Assembly (NCBI GenBank): GCA_951802425.1
Contig: OX637798.1
Location: 3,038,001 to 3,102,000, forward strand
Reading direction: 5' to 3'
From: Clavaria fumosa
Lineage: Eukaryota > Basidiomycota > Agaricomycetes > Agaricales > Clavariaceae
DNA length: 64,000 bases
This document shows, one piece after another, positions 1 to 10,878 of the stretch (the stretch's first letter is position 1; each line of letters opens with the position of its first letter). The notes below the pieces were generated by a model. That model did not search any database and was not told where the DNA came from. It was given only the letters and a program-made list of their open reading frames with translations. A program made the translations under genes and the position numbers.

Positions 1-420
1 TTGTTGCGACGAGCACTTGTGATGCACCCTGGATGAAATGTGAACTTCGGGACCCAGCACGAAATACACGCGTCGTTCAGATGATATCGTGCTCTTCAAG
101 TTGTGGTTTTTATTCGCATCTCAGTTGTATCCACAAATCATTCCTCGGATTTATAGAGCTTGTTATGCATTGGTACAATATTCCGAATGTGCAGTGGATT
201 CATGTGCGCAATTTTACTTTATGTTATTCTATCTTATTTTCCTTCTTTTCGCGAGGCTATGCGAGGGACATGGGTACAGACGCCAATCTTGTTCATAACT
301 AGATGTAGAGCAAGCATTGGAATGATACTGCACTCCACAAACATACCTCGCATTGAGACTTTCGATGGGGCTACCAGTTCAAACCTCCACGTCTTCTAAA
401 AATATCACCACCACTATATG
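1..420. other. intergenic, nothing recognised
   Basis: This stretch lies downstream of the minus-strand thioesterase-like gene. Short open frames occur on the plus strand but overlap one another in different frames and show no motif, signal peptide or plausible splice structure. I see nothing to annotate. It probably includes the 3' flank of the neighbouring gene. Confidence 0.5.
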
Positions 421-1936
421 TTAATATAATAACTGGCAGCATTGCACCGCTCCATCCATGCCTTCCCTCAGCCCGCGCATTCGTGCCAAGTTGATGCTCC
501 GTCTCACCTCCACTTCTGCACCCATCGCATCATCCCACCACCGGGCAGACTCGGGAACGTCGCGCCAACCTCCACGCAAGAATCGCGCGGCATCCGCTGT
601 TGAGCCCCCGAGAAGGGAGAGCGCCTCCGGCCAGTGGGGCGGGGGCGTCGTGTGCGAGAACGCGCGGACTCGGCCTAAGCAGCGAAGCACCCGCGTCACT
701 CGCTGATGAATGGATAAAGGAGGAATGTGTGGCAACCGCACCGTCTTCAGAACCGGACAACGCCTGGCCCCGCGAGAACCCGTTCAGTGCAAGCGCCAAG
801 GCGGGCGGCACAGTGATCCTGCCGTGTTTGAATACCACACGACACACGGCGAGGCAATTGAGTGTGGCGCCCTCGTCGAGACCACCGGTTACTTCGGCCA
901 AGGCTACGTCGCGGCGCTCTGGTGTCGAAGCGCCGGAGAGGTCGCCCGACTCGGGGATGCGCAGAGTATTTCTGAGTAGGTTCGCATCCGTGGCCAGGAG
1001 GGTGCTCTGACTATTATCCGCATCCAAGCTTGTTGTAGATCGGTGGATCGACTTTGAGTTTGACTTGTTAGGATATGTTATGAAACGGGCGATGACATAA
1101 ATCTGGAGTAGTTGAACCGAACGGACGTTGTACGAATGAATCGTCTGTATGCAATTTGAAGTGAATCTTACTGACCCATTTGTCATCCCATGCGGCGACA
1201 CTGATCCTTACTTCGTATCTAGAGAATATAGGGATCTCGCGTAAAAAGATAAAATGTGTAGCTGTGTGAATTGAGAAAGTTGATGCAGAGTTCAGAGGAA
1301 CAGGAACTTCGAGGCGTACCACCAAGCGCCAGTTTGGCGCCCGCGCGAAAAGCAGCGGGGAAAATCTCCAAGGCCGCCTTGAGTCGAGCTGCATCACAAA
1401 CCTGGCTTGCGTCACGAAAAGAGAAAAAAAAGGGCAAGGAGATTAAGAACCTTGGGATAGCACGAGTTGCTCAAGTGCAGGTTGAAGTCGGCATCGTCTA
1501 TACCTGTACAGAAACGTCCATTGATATGTATCGTGCCAGGGGTGAACCAATACATACCAACCCAGGAATTATACTTCGTTACAAAGTCAAATGGACTCCT
1601 TCCTACAGGCAGAATATTCACCAACATCCTGACTGCCTCTGCTTCCTTGTCAACCCTTGAGCGCAAGGTCACGAGCATGCGAGCACGAGAGGCGAGCATG
1701 CGAACACGAAGTTTCACCAGCGGCCAGAAAACATAAACTGAAAACCATCAGCTGGTGTAATTATTACGATCGAGGGTTCGAGTCTCACTATGCCATGCAA
1801 ATGGGAGTGAAGTTACGTTTGCGAGCAGGATGAGCAGCGCTACATATTTCGACAATGAACCCAAATGCAGTTTTCTACCCGCAAGGTTGCGCAGAACAGT
1901 GCGAAAATGTAACAGGAGACCCGAGGATGCAGACAT
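421..1936 (-). CDS. fungal thioesterase-like protein (hot-dog, THEM6-like)
   Basis: Six minus-strand exons give a continuous protein of about 401 residues: 1936-1789, 1737-1451, 1401-1320, 1261-1176, 1102-754 and 674-421. The first four junctions keep phase exactly; the last intron (753-675) is the best phase-compatible choice but less certain. The family signature is clear: an N-terminal hydrophobic stretch ending SLPFAWH, then DADFNLHLSNSCYPK, AARLKAALEIFPAAFRAG, THFIFLREIPIFSRYEVR and AAWDDKW, then FKHGRITVPPALAL and a C-terminal GGWRDVPESARWW block. This order is that of the fungal thioesterase-like superfamily related to THEM6 and 4-hydroxybenzoyl-CoA thioesterases. The hydrophobic N-terminus suggests a membrane-associated protein. 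Acyl-CoA hydrolysis is inferred from the family; the substrate is unknown. The start at 1936 is the first Met of the exon carrying the hydrophobic segment. The gene is divergent from the DUF7729 gene, with about 495 bp between starts. Confidence 0.85.
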
Positions 1937-2431
1937 TCAGTGACCGGCTGCTGAATATGACAAGAATCGTCAGGATATGGTGTCGCAGCAGTCCGTGTTG
2001 CCACGGCTCGGCTTTTTTCGGCCCGGCTTAGCTAACTTGAGTGAGCCATTGGACAATGCGCAATGGGAAGAGATATTTTGATATATCTGATCATTCACTC
2101 CTTCTGTGAGAGCCTAAAGCCGCTTATTTTCTGGGACTAGCACTGGCACTAAGCAGCAGTTATGCACCCTTGTGCGGTCACATGATACTCGACCGAAGGC
2201 CGAATTTCCGAAAGCGGAGATTCAAAAGAGTCGCAATGCCGGTTGTTGCCGAGCTACGATACTCCGTTTCCGTCTCCGAGTTTAATTGCCCTGCCAACGC
2301 TCTTTCCCACTTAGTCGTCGTCCTCGTCGTCGCCATAGTCATCGTCGTCGCCATTCTCCCCACTCTCGCTACTCGTCATCGTCGCTTGTTTTTGACGCCC
2401 TTCCGCTCTTTCAGCGTCCAACTGAACGACA
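1937..2431. promoter_or_regulatory. divergent intergenic region shared by two genes
   Basis: This 495-bp gap lies between the oppositely transcribed thioesterase-like gene (start 1936, minus) and the DUF7729 gene (start 2432, plus), so it should hold both promoters. The plus-strand side contains a pyrimidine-rich, CGTC-repeating tract at about 2310-2380, just upstream of the DUF7729 start. Such tracts are common in basidiomycete promoters or 5' leaders. No clear TATA box was identified. Confidence 0.5.
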
Positions 2432-3488
2432 ATGCTCGGTTCAGTTGCCCTCGTCTTGGTACTCTCATCAGTTGCGCGAGCGCAGGTTTGTACCTTTTTG
2501 TCCCTCCACCTCGCCGCGGGTGTGCTCATCCGTCGAAAAGTCTTCTATTCCATCAGGCATTAGCGCTTCGTGCACCAACTTCCTCAGTGCCTTCAACTCG
2601 GACCCGTCTCTTGAAGCATGCTTGAAGCCACTCGTTACCATAACCGCTGCATTCACCCCAATCTCCCAGCACCACACTCCAGCCGAAGTTACTTCTGTCC
2701 TTAGCACCTTCTGTGCCGACTCCGCCGTCTCGTCGTGCCCCATTGCTTTCATTCACTCGAAGCTGACCGACTTCTGGGTCGCATGTACCAGAGAGCTCAT
2801 GCCCCCCGTGAACCCCGCGGTCGGCGGGATTTATGACATATTGTACGCAATGACCTCGCTGAGGAATGCAGTCTGCACGAAGGATGATACGGGGGCTTGG
2901 TGTGTCACGAAGGCGACCCGGCCCTCATCTACGTCCTCATCTACGTCCTCATCCTCGTCCTCGTCCACAAGTAGTACTGTCAGCCCTACCCCGGCGAGTC
3001 ACGCAAAGCGCGCACCCCAAGCCCCTTCTCCGTCTCCGTCCTCTTCCTCTTCCTCATCTTCGTCGTCGACCTCATCTCCGACCCCATCCCCGCCTCCACC
3101 TCCACCTCAGGTTGCTTTCACCCCCAACATAAGCAACATAGCCGCGACGAACATGCTGTTCCTCTATCTCACCCCCGACCTTCCAGCCCAGCAGCTCTGT
3201 ACGACGTGCGCCAAAAACATACTCACCACATACATCGACTTCGAATCCCGCGCCCCATACGCACCCGGCCTGTCGCAAAGCATTTTGTTCCCCGGACAGC
3301 TTCCGCTGTACCAAGCTATGGTAACGACATGTGGTCAAGACTTCTTCGGCGGCGTGGTCGCAGCCGCTGGCAGTCTTGGCAGTGGAATTTTGAACCACTC
3401 AGGTGCCCTGAGCGATGCTCATTTCTCACTCGGATTGATGGGCATCACTGCTGGTCTTATTGCTGTGGGCTTCGCGTCGGTGTCGTAA
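2432..3488 (+). CDS. DUF7729-type secreted, GPI-anchored protein
   Basis: Two exons, 2432-2485 and 2541-3488, with a 55-nt intron (2486-2540), encode about 333 residues in frame. The first exon is exactly a signal peptide (MLGSVALVLVLSSVARAQ). The mature part opens with a cysteine-containing domain (CTNFLSAFNSDPSLEACLKP ... LSTFCADSAVSSCP) typical of the basidiomycete DUF7729 family. A long Ser/Thr/Pro low-complexity linker follows, encoded by TCC/TCG-type repeats at about 2925-3110. A second cysteine-containing segment (QLCTTCAKNIL ... TTCGQDF) comes next. The protein ends in a hydrophobic tail (GLMGITAGLIAVGFASVS) after small residues, which fits a GPI-attachment signal. The expected location is the cell surface or wall; molecular function is unknown for the family. 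A longer unspliced frame starting near 2286 would lack the signal peptide and was not chosen. Confidence 0.85.
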
Positions 3489-6400
3489 TTGGTCCACTAT
3501 ACATACCCCTTCCGACTCGACTTAAGGAATCAGCGGTGGTCGTGCCCCGTTGAAGAAAAATCTTCCACCCGCCCGTTACTTCTTGCCCCACGTCTTTAAA
3601 TTCACGCCTCTTGGTTTTCACGTTACTTACCCTGCACAGTGGTCGAACCCTGGTTGGTGCGGCCCAATTCACACAGCCTGTCACGATACCCATCTTGCAT
3701 CCGCTGTACTCCGCCTTTTAGCTGGTAGTCTACAAGCCAACTCTCGCATTCACCAGATGAGTTAATTTTGCATAGCGAGAGCTGTTGCTTCTGGCCTCTC
3801 CTACCATCAAAACTGCAGTTCGGATCACACTGACCGTTAAAATGAGAGACAACCTTTTTTACCACTCCACATATGATTGCGGGTCGCGCAGGGCCTACTG
3901 TATGCGTGGGCGGCTGGCAAAACCCTCTGTTCAACGGGCTCGAGCAAAGTGAGCAGATACGATGAAATGTTTCTGGTGAACCTTGAGGAAATCATTCACC
4001 GTGACACGGATTTACGGCATCCCCATGATTTCATTGATTCGGTGGCGCGCATAAGTTGCTCCTATTCTGTTCCCACTGCCGACAACCCTGCGGGTCGTCT
4101 AACCGACCGTCACGCTGACTCTTTGCCATTGCAAGGACTGCAAGAAATTTTATCGGCATCGGGACGACTATTTTACGTTTTCGACCATCCAAATGGAGTT
4201 GGGACATGCGCCACTGATCCACTTGATAATGCTGCGTTCTTTTAGGTGTTGCACCATGACTCAGCTACAGTCAGCAAAGTCTAGCGGCGGGGATATTGTA
4301 TTACATCGCTCTTGAACTCGCGCCGTCATGCTCTCATCTTCCCGATACCTTTCGTTCGTGTCGCCCAAGGCCAAATCAACTTGCATTGAGGGCTGACGAA
4401 TCACATGAGGCAGCTGCTCCTTTTGTTGACTCTCACAAGAATACGGTGCCCTCTTGACCAGGCGTAACCCTGACAGGCGGCCGCCACATGTACCAACTTT
4501 TCCCTTTAATCGCCGCGCTCTGGGGCTTATTCCTTACCGTTAAAAACCGCTCAATGTGGCTCTCTGTCTCTCGCCTTCCATATCCGAGGCAGGAATCACG
4601 CCTCGAAGCGTTGCGCCTCATCCTTCGAGCCACAAACAGTGGGGGTGAGGGGATAATACGGCGCGGGTTTACGGAAATGAATCATAGCGCCTACCTTATC
4701 GTGGTACGCGTGCTCTCCAAGCCACTGAACCAATGATCCGTGGCGTCGCGGAGATGAAGCCAGCGTCTGTCTCATCACTCTGGCGCATATTAATAACTAT
4801 CTCACTGATGTGCCTTCAGGCCGGCGGGGTAAAACACGGTGCGGAGATATATTCGGCGCTACCTTCACGTCATCGCTTTGATCTCGCACTACAGCGGCGT
4901 CGCCTCGAACTTAGACCAGCTGATCCGAGCGTCAGCTGGACAAATGAATGACTGTGAGAATGCCCCTCGACAGAAGCAGGCTCGCACATTCACAGACAAT
5001 TGACGATCGCATTCAGCTTTAATCTGCACAGTTTATCTCTCAAGGCCATGCTCCATATGAATATGGGTCGTACGCATGTGACGCTCACGGCATCTGTCAG
5101 GTCATTTGATATGCGGCGAATAGCAGCCTCACATTTGGAAATGAGTGCGACTCGCATGGCTCGGATAGCATTGACAGGATTCTCCTCCCTGCCAGCCCCC
5201 TCTTAACTTCTAAAGAACGCCGAAGTGCACGAGTTCACCGCAAGGGGAGAAGGAATTTGGAATACTCACCGGCCCGCGTGGCCTGTCAACCTCGAATTGG
5301 GGCAACGTTGCCGATAATGAGGCGGAGCTTATGCACGTTGCGCGCCTCTGCCCCAGGATGTCACTATGCAAAAGCGCAGTCAGTCCACTCTGAAGTCGAT
5401 AAAGGGTTTGTATTCGTCATTCTCTACTTGGAGGTGGTAGTGCAAATCCCACTCCCTGTGTAAGCCAGCCGTGGACTCTGACTCAACTTTAGATTTTGGT
5501 TTTTAAGCGCTAAAGAAGGCTTCGCTGATGAGACAGAAAGATGACGTTGATTGCGTGTGCTTCGAGCCTTGATGGTACCCTACTTCTCTTCTTCTTCTTC
5601 GACGCTCAGACGGCACGGATTCTGTCTGTCTCCGCAGGTCAAAAAATGCGACGGAAACGCCTTCTTGAGACAATGGGTGTGCAAAACTCCTAAATGGTGA
5701 TGATTCTCTGCTCGTGTGATCCAAGTCCTATTGCCCTAAGGCACGTACATCATGTTCCCTTGCGCAGATTACAATCATATGTCGTACGGGTCCCGTTACA
5801 GTGAGAACTTCTGAGCCAGAATGGGTCTGGGGTGTTTCGGGGCTCCCTCAACCGCCTGACAAGAGGCTCCTATAGGCAGGGATGGTCTTGGCGGTTTCGA
5901 TATCAGTTCACACAAGGCGCCTGCATTTGAATTTCCCGCTTCTCTTTCTTCCAGGGCAAGTCACATTGCCTGACAGGTGATGCACAAAGTCCTGAGACTG
6001 CCTAGTGAGCAGGAACGGCACTGGCCGTACAACTTGTGCCTTGCTTATTAATAACTAAAACGGCGGAATCCAGTGTTCCCTTTGATCTTTGAAGCTGGCG
6101 GCCCAAAGCGGGATCCCTTGCGCCTCGCTAGCACCGACGAGCTCGTCCCTCAAAAACTGCTCCAGCGTGGATCGAATCCGCGTATGCCGCAATTTACCTA
6201 TGGTTGGAATACAGCCTGCTGTTTCGCGCGAGGCTCGATGGCTTTCGGGGCCGGCGGATGGCTTCTTTTTTCGTTTTTCGCTCCGCTAGAATGGAAAGCC
6301 TGAAATCTGGGGGCTTTTTTTTTTGCTCCTCGCTTTATAGCGGAACTAAGCTTCGGTCCTGGGGTGATCGTCAGATATCCCCTCGTTCCCGCGATGCTCA

Positions 6401-6978
6401 GCTTGGTTGCCACGGATCCGTGGCGGGGCCGCTCTTCCACCCAATGGAAAAGAAAAGCAAGGCACCACCTCCGTTCCTTCTGATTGGGCCAGATCCATCG
6501 TATCCCCGAGATCTCGGTTGTTCGGCCTTCCCTCGGGTAACAATTCGCAGAAGCGCTGCGACGGTAGTGGGGACATGTCTGACTGACGCTGCAGATGCCA
6601 TGATTGGGACTGTCGACCCCGTTTGCCACCACCCTCTGGATGTCATTGAGATCCTTCAACAAGAAACCAAAACTCCGAGACTCCTGGCGTATGGAGCATG
6701 GAATGTTCACACTGCCTGGGGCTACAACGATCGACCCCCTCCCGGATCGGATTATGGCAGAACTTTGCACTGCGTGGTCTTTCAATATCGATGCACCTGT
6801 CCATAGACTAATTCTAACTTTTTACCTCCGTCTCGAATACGTGTACATCTCTTTCTTTTTTTCCCGCCCCTCCGTCGAAGCGACATAAAATGCCTGATTG
6901 TATTCGACGTCCGGCACTGGCACAAGACGTCCCCCATTCATTTCTCGAAGCTGCTCCCTATCTTCAGCAATCCCTCCG
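3489..6978. other. no confident gene; possible unplaced exons
   Basis: About 3.5 kb without a convincing gene. Open frames at 3877-4245 (+), 6198-6785 (-) and 6204-6806 (+) show no recognised motif, and the last two overlap on opposite strands. Two minus-strand stretches look somewhat coding-like. One lies at about 6200-6055, with a segment reading RIRSTLEQFLRDELVGASEA that runs to a TAG at 6057-6055. The other lies at about 5200-5000. Neither could be linked into a gene or assigned to a family. They may be exons of an unrecognised minus-strand gene or decayed remains. Confidence 0.35.
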
Positions 6979-7431
6979 ATGTCGAATCAGGACACGTTAG
7001 AGCCGCAGCCCCCGCGCGTGCCACGACGAACGCCAGTGGCTTGTCAATTTTGCCGAGGTGCGCACTATGTTCAAGCAGTCAATATTATTTTTAAAACCAC
7101 TTCCACCCCGGACATCCCCCTTTGTAGGAAGAAAGCTCAAATGCGATGGTGGGAGGCCGACTTGCAGTAACTGCACGAAGCGGGGCAACGCATGCACCTA
7201 CGGCCCAGTGTGAGTAAATCTTGAATGACTACGACCGTCGATGCGTTGCCTGACTGTTGCATTGAATCTCCGCGACTGCTAATGCGTTGCCTGACCATCA
7301 ATGCGTTGCCTGGCCTCCGACCGCGTTGCCTGACCTCCGACCGCGTTGCCCGACCTCCGATGCGTTGCTTGACCGTTGCAATAGATCTAAACCGGATCAG
7401 TCGTAACGTAATGCACCCCACCGCACGCTGA
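6979..7431 (+). CDS. Zn(II)2Cys6 DNA-binding domain protein, truncated
   Basis: Exon 1 (6979-7057) and exon 2 (7128-7209) join across an intron 7058-7127 to give a perfect binuclear zinc cluster. It reads CQFC, then RGRKLKC, DGGRPTC, SNC and TKRGNAC, with spacing C-x2-C-x6-C-x6-C-x2-C-x6-C. This is the DNA-binding domain of Gal4-type fungal transcription factors. Exon 2 ends at a canonical donor (GTGAGT at 7210). The next intron contains a GCGTTGCCTGAC-type minisatellite. The only phase-compatible continuation I find (acceptor just before 7400) adds about ten residues and stops at 7431. The predicted product is therefore a zinc cluster with almost nothing after it, whereas family members usually continue for hundreds of residues. 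Either this is a broken regulator, or further exons lie beyond what I can recognise. Confidence 0.6.
7236..7380. repeat. minisatellite in putative intron, 18-20 bp unit
   Basis: The motif GCGTTGCCTGACC recurs six or seven times with spacers such as CTCCGA. The clearest units are about 20 bp (CCTCCGACCGCGTTGCCTGA). It sits directly after the donor site of the Zn2Cys6 gene's second exon. Confidence 0.75.
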
Positions 7432-8595
7432 AAGACCCTGTCAGATACGGGTCGCATACGCGGAGCCAATCTTGGACCGAGAAAAAAAAAAGTTATCCAC
7501 AATATATATTCTATATATCCACTTTCCTATGCCCGCTAATGAATGCTTCGGACTCTAGAAGTCTTTGACATGTCCCTGAGCTTTCGAGATCCCTCGTTCT
7601 TGTCAGGGACGCTCTTAGACGTCGCGAGGGTCTAGACCCATCTATCCGTTCAAATCGCACTCTACCAGGTGATGACGGAAGGGTAAGAAGGAGGACACCG
7701 ACACGGAGGCGCAAGCCACGGCTAGCGAACCGGAACGTCGGCCTTGTTCGGGACGAGTAATATTTACTCGTCCAATGGTAAGTGTTTTGCGTGTCAAAAG
7801 TTGCATTGGACTACGTGAGATGTTGGAAACAAGTTTACCCTCCGGGTTTGAGCCATTCACGCACGGCAACGGATGGACGCATGGTAAAACCGGGGTGACA
7901 TGACAATTTTTTTTACACGACAATACCGCAACAATACGGCGACCTAAAAAAGATATTCGTGACATCATAATTACTATATTTGGTAAGGTCATGTGACATC
8001 CATCGAAAAAAAGGAATTGTTTCAATCTCGGAAGCCGCTCGGAAGCTTGGTATTTTATTTTACCACGCACGGTGCAACGGCATTGAGGTACACCATTGAA
8101 AAGGAACAAAGGGGGTCCGGAGAGTGGAAATTGAGTGCAGAATACATTCAAGGTGCAGAAATCGGGACCATCGAAAGGCTAAACCTTCTTTTTCAAAACG
8201 GAAAGGAACAACATTCATTCTACTTGTTGCCGCGAGAGTGACTGAAGTTTGCAACTGGTACAACGGTATCAAGTAAGTCGTGCTTTTTATCCTCCCATTT
8301 TCTTTACATGCTGTTATGTTGTCCAGCGGTAGCGGCTATATTATTATTATTCAGTGCTATTCACTGTGTTGAAGGAAGGCCGATCGATTTTATTTTCAAA
8401 TTGAACGGTCTTCAAAAAGCGACAGGTATTAGCGCTGCCAATTTAGTCCTACCTAAGAAAGTTGTGCTTATCGCGTCCTGGTAAGGGTCAGCTCCCCTTG
8501 ATATTTCCTTGATGAAGTTATTGAAATAAGTGATCTGCACTTTCGAACGACACCCTGTGGCAATTTCAGCGACGTTTAGAAGCCCGTGCGCGCTC
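7432..8595. other. intergenic, nothing recognised
   Basis: Between the truncated Zn2Cys6 gene and ALKBH6. A minus-strand frame at 7642-8151 has no recognisable domain. Homopolymer runs and AT-rich stretches occur at about 7900-7990. The last few hundred bases should include the ALKBH6 promoter. Confidence 0.45.
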
Positions 8596-9812
8596 ATGAA
8601 CGACACCTCCGAACAACCCCTATCCCCATTTCGTGTACCTGGTCCACCAGATGCTTACTATATCACCAACTTTGTCAGCGTGGAAGAGGAACAATATCTC
8701 CTTCGGAAAGTACGCGTTGTCCTTCGGTTCCCTGCCTGAGCATCGGTCTTACACGCAAACACCCCCCCTCCCATCAAAGATCGGCGAGACTCCTCAGCAG
8801 AAATGGAAGAGACTGGCGAATAGACGGTGCGTCAAAGTGGAACAGTTGCATATCAATCATTTGATGGCGCCCTGTCCATGCGAAAAACACACAGCTTGCA
8901 AACTTGGGGTTCGTTTTTTCGATGGATCTCGTTTGTCCACCCCCTGATTCGGTTTACTCGTTCAGGTGGTGAAGTCACTAAGAACGTGCTGTTCCAGTCA
9001 GACATGCCATCCTTCATGCACACACAGTCAGTACTCAGCGAAAGCACTCACCCCTCCTTCCCACGTCAGCGTCCTGAATGAACGGCCTTTTGAACCAGCC
9101 CCAATCTCATTGAGCGTCTTCGGTCCTTGGGCGCCTTCGATTCATCTCCTCACGGTCTTCCCAATCATGTCCTTCTGAATGAGGTAGGTTCATTAATTTC
9201 TGACACGCCGGTATCAATCTCACCCTGCCGACGAATTTACTGCAGTATTTGCCAGGGCAAGGCATTATGGTGAGCCGTCGGGTTTGGGAAAACCGCATTC
9301 TTCCGTTCCTTGTGCCAATAGAAAAATAAAAACAGGCACATGAAGACGGTCCGTCTTATCACCCAGTTGTGGCGACCATATCTCTGGGTTCCTATGCTGT
9401 ATTCCATTACTATCGCTACCACCGTTGGGATGTGAGGAAGGGAGAGGGCTATAATGACGATAATGACGAATCTCGGACCAATGGTCGCACCGTTGATCCC
9501 GCGCCGGCGCTCACCCTGCTGCTCGAGCCGCGCAGCGCAGTCATCACCCGATCCTCTTTATACACGAGCTATCTTCACGGCATCGACGAATGCGAAGAAG
9601 ACGTCTTCCAACTCGATCAAGACGGCAATGTCCGACTCGCGGCACCCTCCGCTGCACCGATCGCCAATCACAGCCTGCTGGGTGAAGATACTCGAGAGCT
9701 TCTCTATCAAACGGGTAGCGCTCGGATTAGACGGGGAACCCGATACAGCCTGACATGCCGTGATGTCGCAAGAGTGGCGACATTGAATGCTCACACAACG
9801 AAAAGACGATAG
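8596..9812 (+). CDS. ALKBH6: ALKBH6-like 2-oxoglutarate/Fe(II) dioxygenase
   Basis: Seven exons (8596-8709, 8780-8826, 8895-8908, 8966-9026, 9099-9183, 9246-9269, 9336-9812) splice in phase to 273 residues. The order matches AlkB homolog 6: YYITNFVSVEEEQYLLRK, PQQKWKRLANR, LQTWGG, then RLRSLGAFDSSPHGLPNHVL, EYLPGQGIM, HEDGPSYHP, ATISLGSYAVF, TLLLEPRSAVITR, YLHGI and RRGTRYSLTCRDV. The HxD iron-binding pair is in HEDG. The distal His is in YLHGI, and the Arg pair that binds 2-oxoglutarate is in RRGTRYSLTCR. The family belongs to the AlkB oxidative demethylases; the ALKBH6 substrate is not firmly established. Exon 3 is only 14 nt, which explains why no long open frame covers the N-terminal half. 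The gene ends 148 bp from the convergent deaminase-like gene. Confidence 0.92.
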
Positions 9813-9960
9813 CACTGCGGCAGCCGAAATGATTCTCGCCAAAAGCGCATATTTTAAGACCTGGTGTCCCTGGGGAGGAAGACATCGAACACGCTGGCAG
9901 TTGCGTATGACCCGGCATGGACAAGATCATCGATGTCAATGGAGAATGACCAGACAGAGA

Positions 9961-10878
9961 CTACCGGTTACTCGGGCCGTACGTAACACTTAAAGATACC
10001 ACTCCTGTAAGGCACGGGTGTCTGTCAATTTTATGAATGTTATCGATGGCGATGGCGAAATGCCGTAAGGAGCGTACCAAGCCAGCGGAGAGCCGCACAT
10101 CAGCCTGTGTCTCGTAGTGGTCATTCTGAGCGCTGTTGACCCTGACCATTTCCCATCTCCCTAGTTCTCCGTCCCAATGAAATATGCGTTTGACCCCCGC
10201 CCATCTGCACCACTCAACGCATCGCCAGCAGGGTTTGGACGCGCCCGTCCCAGTTTTGGTGATCCGGCACACATAGATGTCTGCGCCGTTGACCTTGGAA
10301 TCGCGAATGTACGCGATGCGCCCCTGGTGCCGTTTTGGACAATCAGAGCACGAGCGTGCACAAGGCTTGCTCTCCTCCAGTATTCTCAAGGACCGCGGGG
10401 AGTGCTCCCGCTGTCTCGGAGCGCCTCCTGGCCGAGCCTTGCCCGTCGGCACATGAAAGGTGCCATCCTGAATCGGGGTCGCAAGTGGCGTCTTTAAGCC
10501 GCCCGACCGCTGGCCCTTTCCCTTTTTCACGCCGTTGTTGCAGTAATGGCGACGGCGGTCGTTGAACCTGCTGTCTCAACGAGGGAGAAGCGCCGATGAG
10601 GTTGAAGATGGCATGCATCTCCGCGTGCATCGATGCGGGGTTGCCGCGCTGCCATCCGTGCGTGTGGGAGAATGCCGTACCGCCGTTGTAATGCGTCCGG
10701 AAGTGGTTGTAGCCGAGAGACATGACTTTGCCGCCCTTGACTATCACGGCACCGAGCTTGAAGGTCATCGGAGACTTTCGACAGTGCATACTTGAGACGA
10801 CTGCGATTCGGAAGAGAAAAAAAATACCTTAGAGGCAGCCTCAATGCACTCTGAGAGGTAAAACTGGTTCTTGTTCAT
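9961..10878 (-). CDS. CMP/dCMP-deaminase-like zinc protein
   Basis: Three minus-strand exons (10878-10828, 10774-10568, 10521-9961) splice in phase to 272 residues, starting MNKNQFYLSECIEAASK. The cytidine-deaminase fold is shown by KLGAVIVKGGKVMSLGYNH, by the zinc ligand and catalytic glutamate in ASMHAEMHAI, and by the second zinc site KPCWRCVEWC. A conserved tail (GVKRIFHW, YETQADVRLSAG) follows. The segment between the two zinc motifs is long and basic, as in fungal members of this superfamily. The real substrate (cytidine, dCMP, a pterin- or riboflavin-type intermediate, or RNA) cannot be told from sequence. The first intron is 53 nt and the second 46 nt. About 50 residues follow the usual end of the domain. 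Confidence 0.85.

Noticed and set aside
1755..1790. tRNA-like T-arm (GGTTCGAGTCTCAC)
   Set aside because: Only the T-arm-like word is present; no acceptor stem, D-arm or anticodon arm can be drawn, and it lies in an intron of the thioesterase-like gene.
6121..6200. Possible tRNA (GGATCGAATCCGCG)
   Set aside because: No cloverleaf can be folded around it; the same bases read better as a coding-like segment on the minus strand.
6198..6806. 195- and 200-codon frames on opposite strands
   Set aside because: They overlap almost completely, contain no recognised motif, and at most one could be real; no basis for choosing.
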